DNA of 8,210 bases from Acetobacteraceae bacterium (GTDB lineage: Bacteria > Pseudomonadota > Alphaproteobacteria > Acetobacterales > Acetobacteraceae). Below the pieces are notes generated by a model, which worked only from the letters and a program-made list of their open reading frames with translations, was not told where the DNA came from and did not search any database. Numbering within the stretch: position 1 is the stretch's first letter; each line of letters opens with the position of its first letter. Position numbers and translations under genes: made by a program. Below are positions 1 through 5,634 of this stretch, in pieces. The DNA is taken from assembly GCA_947446625.1 (NCBI GenBank), contig CANFIE010000164.1, positions 1 to 8,210 on the forward strand. Reading direction: 5' to 3'.

Positions 1-846
1 GATTTTCTGGCGCGGTTGCTGGCCGAACCCTTCGGCCGGCTGCTGGGGCAGAATATTCTGGTGGATAACCGGCCGGGCGCTGGCTCCAACATTGCCACCG
101 AGCATGTGGCCCATGCCGAGGGCGATGGGCATACCCTGCTGATTGGCGGCAACTTCACCCATGCGGTGAACCTGGCGCTGTATCGGCGGCTGCCATTTGA
201 CCCGGTGGCGGACTTCACCGCCATTTCGCAGTTGACCGACCTGCGGCTGATCTTTGCGGTGAAGACCGACAGCCCGGTGACCGACCTGGCCGATTTGGTG
301 CGGCGGATTCGGGCCGAGCCGGGCCGCTGGACCTATGCCACGCCGGGCAATGGCACGCCGTCTCATCTGGCCGGCGCCATGCTGGCCAAGGTGGCGGGGG
401 CGGAGATGACGCATGTGCCGTTCCGTGGCGGCGCGCCTTCGCTGCAAGCGGTGCTGGCGGGGGATGTGCGGCTGCTGGTGGGCACGCCGCCGGTGGCGCT
501 GCCGCAAATCCGCGGTGGCGGCATGCGGGCGCTGTCGCTGACCACCGCCCAGGCTTCGCCGGTGATTCCGGGCATTCCCGGCGCGGCGGAAGCCGGGCTG
601 CCGGGGCTGGACGTGAATGGCTGGTGGGGGCTGTGGGCGCCCAAGGGGCTGCCGGCGGCGGCGCGGCAGAAGCTGTTCGCGGTAACCCAGGCGGCGCTGG
701 CCGACCCCGAGGTGAAGCGCAAATTGGGCGGCGAGGGGCTGATGACGCTGCCTTCGGCCAGCCCGGCGGCGTTTGACGCGTTTATCCAGCGCGAAATTCC
801 ACTTTGGGCGGATGTGGTGCGGACCGCCGGGGCCGTGCTGGAATAA
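1..846 (+). CDS. Bug/TctC-family tripartite tricarboxylate transporter solute-binding protein (5' truncated)
   Basis: The frame is open from the first base and ends at TAA, giving the last 281 residues of a protein that is usually about 320 long. The signal peptide and first strand lie outside the window. Family hallmarks are visible: VDNRPGAGSNIA at residues 21-32, a YATPGNGTPSHLAG stretch near residue 110, HVPFRGGAPSLQAVLAGD near 138, and GWWGLWAPKGLP near 208. Members of this family are periplasmic binding proteins of tripartite tricarboxylate transporters that bind carboxylates and related small molecules. Many are orphans with no adjacent TctA/TctB membrane genes, and none are seen here. 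It points the same way as the downstream ABC operon but is separated by 126 bases and a sigma-54 promoter, so it is probably a separate unit. The substrate cannot be read from the sequence. The first in-frame start-like codon at base 16 is internal, not the true start. Confidence 0.93.
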   Translation, partial: DFLARLLAEPFGRLLGQNILVDNRPGAGSNIATEHVAHAEGDGHTLLIGGNFTHAVNLALYRRLPFDPVADFTAISQLTDLRLIFAVKTDSPVTDLADLVRRIRAEPGRWTYATPGNGTPSHLAGAMLAKVAGAEMTHVPFRGGAPSLQAVLAGDVRLLVGTPPVALPQIRGGGMRALSLTTAQASPVIPGIPGAAEAGLPGLDVNGWWGLWAPKGLPAAARQKLFAVTQAALADPEVKRKLGGEGLMTLPSASPAAFDAFIQREIPLWADVVRTAGAVLE

Positions 847-882
847 ACGGCATAGTGGCGCTTATTTGGGCTGTTTTTGCTG

Positions 883-904
883 GCTGGGGCAGGTTCGCCC
901 CGGC
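883..904. other. GC-rich inverted repeat / hairpin upstream of the sigma-54 promoter
   Basis: GCTGGGGC (883-890) and GCCCCGGC (897-904) can form an 8-bp stem, including one G-U pair, closed by the six-base loop AGGTTC. No T-tract follows on either strand, so it is a poor intrinsic terminator. It could still weakly end transcription of the upstream gene. It could also be a dyad bound by a regulator, since its centre lies about 56 bases before the predicted transcription start at about 950. The structure is seen directly; its role is undetermined. Confidence 0.45.
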
Positions 905-923
905 GCAGGCGTTGGCCCTGGCT

Positions 924-939
924 CGGCACGGGCATTGCA
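924..939 (+). promoter_or_regulatory. Sigma-54 (RpoN) promoter, -24/-12 type, for the ABC/allophanate hydrolase operon
   Basis: The sequence CGGCACGGGCATTGCA matches the RpoN consensus TGGCACG-N4-TTGCW at every defined base except the first. The invariant GG (925-926) and GC (937-938) are separated by the required 10 bases. This predicts transcription from about base 950, a 23-base leader, then the Shine-Dalgarno GGAGG at 962-966 and ATG at 973. Sigma-54 promoters need an enhancer-binding activator such as NtrC. Control by nitrogen limitation would suit an operon containing allophanate hydrolase. No convincing NtrC-type dyad was found in the short upstream stretch read by eye, so the activator is unknown. 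Confidence 0.78.
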
Positions 940-961
940 TATTTGGCGGCGAACTCTTCCT

Positions 962-966
962 GGAGG
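962..966 (+). promoter_or_regulatory. Shine-Dalgarno fixing the start of the binding-protein gene
   Basis: GGAGG lies six bases before the ATG at 973. It decides in favour of this start over the in-frame upstream TTG at 877, which would also place the start ahead of the predicted sigma-54 transcription start. Confidence 0.85.
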
Positions 967-972
967 ACCGCC

Positions 973-1914
973 ATGACCATTGCTCGCCGTTCCCTGCTGG
1001 CCGCCGGCCTGGCCCTGCCGGCGCTTTCCGCCCGCGCCCAGGGCATGACCATCAAGATGGGCGCGCTGAAGCTCATCCACTCCATCGCGCCGCACTTCTA
1101 TGAGAAGTTCGCGCCGGCTGGAGTGAAGATCGACGTTATCCCGTTTGAAAGCCCGGCCGAGTGCAAGAACGCCGTGGTGACCAAGTCGGTCGATTTCGGC
1201 GTGTTCGGCATTGCCGCCGGCATCCTCGGCGCCGCAGCGCGTGAGCCTTTGGTGATCATGGCCTCCTGCTGCGACAAGGGCATGGCCGTGGTGGCGCGCA
1301 AGGATGGGCCGGTCAACAGCCTGACCGACCTGCGCGGCAAGCGCGTGGCCATCTGGCCCGGCTCGACGCAGGAAGTGTTCATTCTGGAGCGCCTGAAGAT
1401 GGAGGGGATGAGCATCCGCGACATCACCTCGGTGCGCGTTTCCTTCAGCGAAATGCACCTGGCGCTGGCGCGCGGCGATGTGGATGCCTATGTCGGCGCC
1501 GAGCCGGCCCCGGGCGTTTCGGTGGCGTCGGGCATCGGCAAGATTGTGGAGTATCCGTATTCCACCCCGATGGGCGCGCTGAACATGGTGTTTGGTGTGC
1601 ACCCCGAGACCATTGCCCAGCGCGCCGGGCTGTGCCGCACCATCCTCAACATCCACCGGCTGTCCAGCGAGTTCGCCATGGCCAACCGCGCCGACATGAT
1701 TGAGATGGCGGTGGCCAAGCTGGGCCAGCAGCGTGCGGCGCTGGAGATTTCGGCGCCGAATGTGGATTTGAACTGGAAGATGACGCCGCTGATGCTGCAG
1801 CAGTCGCGCACCTATGCCGACCACATGCTGGCGCTGCGGCAGATCCGCGCCCTGCCGGACTTCGCCACCTTCTTCAACACCACCTTCTCCGACGAACTGG
1901 TTGGCCAGTCGTGA
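973..1914 (+). CDS. ABC transporter substrate-binding protein (SsuA/TauA/NMT1-like)
   Basis: This 313-residue exported binding protein is the first gene of the operon. Residues 1-22 form a leader with an Arg-Arg pair at 5-6, a hydrophobic run (SLLAAGLALPAL) and an A-R-A cleavage site at 20-22. The twin-arginine pattern suggests possible Tat export. The mature part has the nitrate/sulfonate/bicarbonate-type fold. A core resembling 'VDFGVFGIAAGILGAA' is followed by a SLTDLRGKRVAIWPGST-like segment (near residues 116-132), typical of NMT1/SsuA proteins, and a GDVDAYVGAEPAP stretch near 170. It delivers ligand to the permease and ATPase encoded next, and its stop overlaps the permease GTG by four bases. 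Relatives bind aliphatic sulfonates, taurine, pyrimidine precursors or urea-like compounds. Because allophanate hydrolase shares the operon, a nitrogen-rich ureide is the likeliest ligand, but this is inference. The start is set by GGAGG at 962-966. Confidence 0.92.
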   Translation: MTIARRSLLAAGLALPALSARAQGMTIKMGALKLIHSIAPHFYEKFAPAGVKIDVIPFESPAECKNAVVTKSVDFGVFGIAAGILGAAAREPLVIMASCCDKGMAVVARKDGPVNSLTDLRGKRVAIWPGSTQEVFILERLKMEGMSIRDITSVRVSFSEMHLALARGDVDAYVGAEPAPGVSVASGIGKIVEYPYSTPMGALNMVFGVHPETIAQRAGLCRTILNIHRLSSEFAMANRADMIEMAVAKLGQQRAALEISAPNVDLNWKMTPLMLQQSRTYADHMLALRQIRALPDFATFFNTTFSDELVGQS

Positions 1915-2711
1915 GTGGAGCCACCGCTGGACGAAGCCGGGGGCGCGATGCGTTGCTGGCGGTGGTGTTTCCCCTGGGTGCGCTGCTGGCCTGGTTTCTC
2001 AGCACCTTGGGCTCAGGCTTCAGCCTGATCCCTTCCCCCGGCGAGGTGGGGATGGCGCTGTACGACCTGGCCTTTGGCGGCGTGTATGACGACGCGTTTT
2101 CCGAAACGCTGGTGACGCATGCGCTGGCCAGCATGAGCCGGGTATTCGGCGGCTTTGCCCTGGCGGCGGCGGTGGCGCTGCCGCTGGGCATGATGATTGG
2201 TCGCGTGCCGCTGGTGCGCGCCATTCTGGACCCGACGCTGCAATTGCTGCGGCCGGTGCCGGTAACGGCCTGGTTGCCACTGGCCATGATCGTGTTTGGG
2301 CTGGGGCCGCGTTCGGCGTTTTTCCTGGTGTTTCTGGGCGCGTTCTATCCAGTGTTGATCAACACCGTGTTTGGCGTGCGCAGCGTGGAGCCGCGCCTGT
2401 TTGAGGCGGCGGCGATGCTGGGGCTGTCGCCCTCGGCCAGCTTTGCCAAGGTGGTGCTGCCGGCGGCGCTGCCCTCGATTTTCACCGGGCTTCGCCTGGG
2501 CCTGGGCTTTGCCTGGGTGGTGATTGTGGTGGGCGAGATGACCGGCGTGCAGACCGGGCTGGGCGCCATCATCATGGAAGCGCGGCAGCTTTCGCGCACC
2601 GAGATTGTGATTTGCGGCATGGCGGTGATCGGCGTGCTGGGCTTCGTCTCCGACAAGCTGGTGATGTTGATAGGGCAGCGTTTGCTGCGATGGAGCCCGC
2701 AACATGGTTGA
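1911..2711 (+). CDS. ABC transporter permease (SsuC/TauC/BPD family)
   Basis: This 266-residue inner-membrane permease starts at GTG overlapping the previous stop (GTGA), so translation is probably coupled; no clear separate Shine-Dalgarno is seen. Hydrophobic segments are apparent near residues 13-31, 78-97, 117-150 (probably two helices), 194-213 and 232-256. The cytoplasmic EAA coupling loop is clear at about 165-197, with EAAAMLGLSPSASFAK followed by VVLPAALPSIFTGLRLG; it docks on the ATPase. Length and motif order match SsuC/TauC-type permeases of nitrate/sulfonate/taurine-like importers. These normally act as homodimers, which fits the presence of one permease gene. It ends eight bases inside the ATPase gene. 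Substrate specificity cannot be derived from it. Confidence 0.93.
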   Translation: MSGATAGRSRGRDALLAVVFPLGALLAWFLSTLGSGFSLIPSPGEVGMALYDLAFGGVYDDAFSETLVTHALASMSRVFGGFALAAAVALPLGMMIGRVPLVRAILDPTLQLLRPVPVTAWLPLAMIVFGLGPRSAFFLVFLGAFYPVLINTVFGVRSVEPRLFEAAAMLGLSPSASFAKVVLPAALPSIFTGLRLGLGFAWVVIVVGEMTGVQTGLGAIIMEARQLSRTEIVICGMAVIGVLGFVSDKLVMLIGQRLLRWSPQHG

Positions 2712-3459
2712 GGCGATTCTGGATGTGCGTGGCGTGAGCAAGCGCTTCGCCTTCAATGGCGAGAGCGTGACGGCGCTGACCGACGCCAATCTGCGGATTG
2801 AGAAGGGCGAGTTCGTCTGCCTCATCGGGCCTTCGGGCTGTGGCAAATCCACGCTGCTGCGCATGGTGGCGGGGTTTGAGAGCGTGAGCGACGGCGAGTT
2901 GCTGATGTGGACCAAGCCGGTGACCGGGCCGGGGCCGGATAGGGGCATGGTGTTCCAGGATTACGGGCTGTTCCCGTGGCTGACGGTGCGCAAGAACATT
3001 GGCTTTGGCCCGGTGGCGCGTGGCCGGCCCGCCAAGGAAGTGCGCGCCACCGAGGAACGCTTTGTGGAGATGGTGGGGCTGACGCGCTTTGCCGACGCCT
3101 TTCCGCACCAGCTTTCGGGCGGCATGAAGCAGCGCGTGGCCATTGCCCGCGTGCTGGCGAATGACGCGGAAGTGGTGCTGATGGACGAGCCCTTCGGCGC
3201 GCTGGATGCGATGACGCGCGAGCGCCTGCAGGCCGAACTGCTGGAGATTTGGGCCAAGCAGAAGCTGACCGTGCTGTTCGTGACCCATGCGATTGAGGAA
3301 GCGATTGTGCTGGCCGACCGGGTGGTGGTGATGTCGCCCGGCCCGGGGCGGATTGTGGCGGATGAGCGGATAGACCTGCCCCGGCCACGCGACCCGACCA
3401 GCCCGGAATTCAACGCCATGCGCCGGCATTTGGGCGGGCTGCTGGCGGGGCATCATTGA
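2704..3459 (+). CDS. ABC transporter ATP-binding protein (SsuB/TauB family)
   Basis: This 251-residue ATPase powers the importer. All nucleotide-binding motifs are intact: Walker A GPSGCGKST at 42-50, Q-loop Gln at 85 (VFQDYGLFPW), signature LSGGMKQR at 137-144, Walker B VVLMDE at 157-162, D-loop ALD at 166-168 and switch His195 in FVTHAIEEA. The VFQDYGLFPWLTV segment and the late SPGPGRIV stretch are characteristic of the nitrate/sulfonate/taurine subgroup. GGAG at 2692-2695 sits eight bases before the ATG, inside the permease gene. The stop TGA shares its last base with the ATG of the amidase gene, so the transporter and the degradative genes appear to be one transcript. Confidence 0.95.
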   Translation: MVEAILDVRGVSKRFAFNGESVTALTDANLRIEKGEFVCLIGPSGCGKSTLLRMVAGFESVSDGELLMWTKPVTGPGPDRGMVFQDYGLFPWLTVRKNIGFGPVARGRPAKEVRATEERFVEMVGLTRFADAFPHQLSGGMKQRVAIARVLANDAEVVLMDEPFGALDAMTRERLQAELLEIWAKQKLTVLFVTHAIEEAIVLADRVVVMSPGPGRIVADERIDLPRPRDPTSPEFNAMRRHLGGLLAGHH

Positions 3460-5141
3460 TGCAGCCGCTGGAGCAGGCGCAGGCGGCGCTGGCGCGCATA
3501 GCCGAATGGAACGACCCGGCGCTGTTCATCGCCCGGGTGCCAGACGCCGATGTGCTGGCGCGGGCGGCGGCATTGCAGGCCGAGGGGCCAAAGGGCCGGG
3601 CGCTGTTCGGCCTGCCCTTTGTGGTGAAGGACAATATCGACGTGGCGGGCATACCGACCACGGCGGCCTGCCCGGCCTATGCCTACACGCCGACTGAAAG
3701 CGCCACCGCGGTGCAGCGGCTGCTGGATGCCGGGGCGGTGCTGCTGGGCAAGGTGAACCTGGACCAATTCGCAACCGGCCTGGTGGGGGTGCGCAGCCCC
3801 TTTGGCATTCCGCGCAACGCGCTGCGGGCTGATCTCGTGCCGGGTGGGTCGTCCAGTGGCTCGGCCACCGCTGTTGCAGCGGGGATTGCGGCGTTTTCGC
3901 TGGGCACCGATACGGCCGGCAGTGGCCGGGTGCCAGCGGCGGCCAATGGCATTGTGGGGCTGAAGCCGAGCCTGGGCCTGGTGCCCACGCGGGGCGTGGT
4001 GCCGGCCTGCCGCAGCCTGGACTGCGTTTCGGTGTTCGCGCGCAGCGTGGCCGAGGCCAGCGCGGTGTTGCAGGTGCTGGCCGGGGTGGATGCGCAGGAC
4101 CGCTACAGCCGGGCGGCGCCGGCCAGTTGGCGTGCCTCGCCCGCGCCGCAGCCGGCCTGGCGCCTGGTGGCACCGCTGGATGAGCAACTGGTGTTCGACA
4201 CGCCGGATGACGCGGCGCTGTACCACGCCATGCTGGCCCGGGCCGGCGCGGTGAAGCGGGTGGACATTGCCCCGCTGCTGGCCATTGCCCAACGCCTGTA
4301 TGACGGCGCCTGGGTGGCGGAGCGGACGGCGGCACTGCGCGGCATTCTGGAGAGCGCACCCGAGGCGGTGCATCCGGTGACGCGGGGCATCCTCAATGCC
4401 GGCTTCGGCAAGCAAACCGTGGATGCCTGGGACGACCTGCACGCCGCCGCCGAGGCGCGGCGCTATGCGGCGGCGATCTTCGCCGGGGCCGATGCGCTGC
4501 TGCTGCCGACGGCGCCGGGGATTCCGACGTTGGAGCGGTTGGTGGCCGAGCCGGTGGCGGCGAATTCGCGGCTGGGGACCTACACCAACTTCGTCAATAT
4601 CTGCGACCTGGCGGCGTTGGCGGTGCCGGCGGGATTCCGCGCTGATGGCGTGCCGGCGGGGCTGACCCTGGTGGGCCCGGCCTTCAGCGAGGCGCGGCTG
4701 GCGGGCTTGGGCGCGGCGTTGATTGGCGAGGCTTGCGCGCCGCCCGTGCTGGCGGCGGATGAGTTGCCGCTATTTGCCATTGGCGCGCATATGGCCGGGC
4801 TGCCGCTGAACCCGCAGATGCTGCGCCATGGCGGGCGGTTTATCCGCGAAGCACGGACGGCGCCGATCTACCGCATGCACGACCTTGGCGTGCGGCCCGG
4901 TCTGCTGCGCGTGGCCGACGGCGGCATGAGCCTGGCCGGCGAGGTTTGGGCGCTGCCGGCGGCCAGCGTTGGGCCGTTCCTGGCTGAGATTCCGCCGCCG
5001 CTGGGCTTTGGTCGGGTGACGCTGGAGGATGGCGAGACGCCATTGGGATTTTTGTGCGAAGCAGCGGGGATAGGCGCGGCGCCGGATATTGCGCCCAGCC
5101 AGGGCTGGCGCGAGCATTTACTGAAGCGTGAGGGCAAGTGA
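3459..5141 (+). CDS. atzF: Allophanate hydrolase (amidase-signature family, AtzF type)
   Basis: This 560-residue cytosolic enzyme hydrolyses allophanate (urea-1-carboxylate) to ammonia and CO2, the last step of urea-amidolyase, biuret and cyanuric acid catabolism. The amidase domain spans about 1-430. GLPFVVKDNIDVAGIPTTAA at 51-70 carries catalytic Lys57, PGGSSSGSA at 128-136 the cis-Ser (131), and GTDTAGSGRVPAA at 149-161 the nucleophile Ser155. Spacings of 74 and 24 residues match the Lys-Ser-Ser triad of AtzF as I recall it. NLDQFATGLVG at 100-110 is typical of allophanate hydrolases rather than GatA. Residues from about 436 form the allophanate-hydrolase C-terminal domain: FAIGAHMAGLPLNPQ, a TRTAP-like ARTAPIYRMHDL, GEVWALP, and a final GFLCEAAG. 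This domain excludes the AtzE/HpxY amidases, which lack it. The N-terminus is about 34 residues shorter before the catalytic Lys than in AtzF. ATG at 3459 (TGATG junction) is preferred over the adjacent TTG at 3456. Confidence 0.93.
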   Translation: MQPLEQAQAALARIAEWNDPALFIARVPDADVLARAAALQAEGPKGRALFGLPFVVKDNIDVAGIPTTAACPAYAYTPTESATAVQRLLDAGAVLLGKVNLDQFATGLVGVRSPFGIPRNALRADLVPGGSSSGSATAVAAGIAAFSLGTDTAGSGRVPAAANGIVGLKPSLGLVPTRGVVPACRSLDCVSVFARSVAEASAVLQVLAGVDAQDRYSRAAPASWRASPAPQPAWRLVAPLDEQLVFDTPDDAALYHAMLARAGAVKRVDIAPLLAIAQRLYDGAWVAERTAALRGILESAPEAVHPVTRGILNAGFGKQTVDAWDDLHAAAEARRYAAAIFAGADALLLPTAPGIPTLERLVAEPVAANSRLGTYTNFVNICDLAALAVPAGFRADGVPAGLTLVGPAFSEARLAGLGAALIGEACAPPVLAADELPLFAIGAHMAGLPLNPQMLRHGGRFIREARTAPIYRMHDLGVRPGLLRVADGGMSLAGEVWALPAASVGPFLAEIPPPLGFGRVTLEDGETPLGFLCEAAGIGAAPDIAPSQGWREHLLKREGK

Positions 5142-5515
5142 TGGACGTGGATATTCCCGCCGTAGTGGCGGAAATGCAGGCGATGTTCGCCGATTATGAA
5201 CGCGCCCTGGTGGGCAATGACGTGGCGCGCCTGCAGGAGCTGTTTCGGCGCGACCCGCGCACCCTGCGCTTTGGTCCGGCCGAGAACCTGTATGGCTGGG
5301 ATGCGATTGCGGCCTTCCGTGCCGGGCGGTCTCCGGCCGGGCTGATGCGGGATTTGGAGAACACTATCATCACCACCTACGGCCAGGATTTCGCCGTGGC
5401 CAACACGGAATTCCTGCGCGCCGGCCGGCGTGGCCGGCAGAGCCAGAGCTGGGTGCGCTTTCCGGATGATGGCTGGCGGATTGTGGCGGCGCATGTCTCG
5501 TTGCTGCCCGAGTAG
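5141..5515 (+). CDS. atzH: DUF3225 / NTF2-fold protein, AtzH/HpxZ family (probable 1,3-dicarboxyurea amidohydrolase)
   Basis: This 124-residue protein closes the operon. It has the AtzH/HpxZ pattern: an N-terminal helix with FADYERALVGND, then LFRRDPRTLRFGPAENLYGWDAI, and a C-terminal SQSWVRFPDDGWRIVAAHVS strand pair typical of SnoaL/NTF2-like folds. In the cyanuric acid operon atzDGEHF, AtzH is reported to convert 1,3-dicarboxyurea to allophanate, with Tyr22 and Arg46 needed for catalysis (from memory of the published AtzH work). Here Tyr19 and Arg43 have the same 24-residue spacing and fitting contexts, so the active site looks intact. Its product would be the substrate of the enzyme encoded just upstream. 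GAGGG at 5130-5134 is six bases before ATG 5141, which favours that start over GTG 5138. HpxZ homologues occur in oxalurate/purine catabolism loci, so a related ureide is an alternative substrate. Confidence 0.85.
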   Translation: MDVDIPAVVAEMQAMFADYERALVGNDVARLQELFRRDPRTLRFGPAENLYGWDAIAAFRAGRSPAGLMRDLENTIITTYGQDFAVANTEFLRAGRRGRQSQSWVRFPDDGWRIVAAHVSLLPE

Positions 5516-5527
5516 CACCGCCACGCG

Positions 5528-5563
5528 GAGCACTATGCGCCCTGTCGGGCGCATTTCGTGCTC
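5528..5563 (+). terminator. Terminator-like hairpin after the plus-strand operon
   Basis: ATGCGCCC (5535-5542) pairs with GGGCGCAT (5547-5554) around a TGTC loop. The stem is extended past a small internal loop by GAGCAC (5528-5533) with GTGCTC (5558-5563). A TTTT run follows at 5571-5574 after an eight-base GC-rich spacer, so it is a strong hairpin with an imperfect U-tract. It begins 13 bases after the stop of the last operon gene, the expected place for the operon terminator. Confidence 0.65.
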
Positions 5564-5580
5564 TGCCCCGTTTTGAAACA

Positions 5581-5626
5581 GAGCAAGAAATCCATTCTGC
5601 TGCTGCCAGCAGAATGGATATTGCTC
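5581..5626 (-). terminator. Terminator hairpin for the minus-strand binding-protein gene
   Basis: TCCATTCTGCTG (5591-5602) and CAGCAGAATGGA (5607-5618) form a perfect 12-bp stem with a CTGC loop, flanked by a second arm pair GAGCAA (5581-5586) and TTGCTC (5621-5626). On the minus strand the inner stem is followed by TTTCTTGCTCTGTTTC, a loose T-rich tail. It starts about nine bases after the minus-strand stop codon. It may also back up termination of the opposing plus-strand operon. Confidence 0.65.
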
Positions 5627-5634
5627 CGGGATAG

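Noticed and set aside
877..972. N-terminal extension of the SsuA-like binding protein to a TTG at 877
   Set aside because: It precedes the predicted transcription start, adds a non-leader sequence and disregards GGAGG at 962-966.
847..972. Guanidine-I (ykkC) or other riboswitch upstream of the transporter/allophanate hydrolase operon
   Set aside because: Allophanate hydrolase operons can carry one, so I looked. The conserved ykkC core is not seen, and the predicted leader of about 23 bases is far too short for a riboswitch.
862..1824. Long open frame on the minus strand opposite the first binding-protein gene (and similar long antisense frames opposite the permease, ATPase and amidase)
   Set aside because: They are His/Arg/Ala/Pro-rich translations typical of antisense frames in GC-rich DNA, lack recognisable domains, and lie opposite genes with clear family motifs.
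3459..5141. Amidase as AtzE/HpxY (1-carboxybiuret hydrolase) or GatA
   Set aside because: The DNIDVAGIPTTAA and NLDQFATGLVG segments and the full C-terminal domain after residue 436 are those of allophanate hydrolase.
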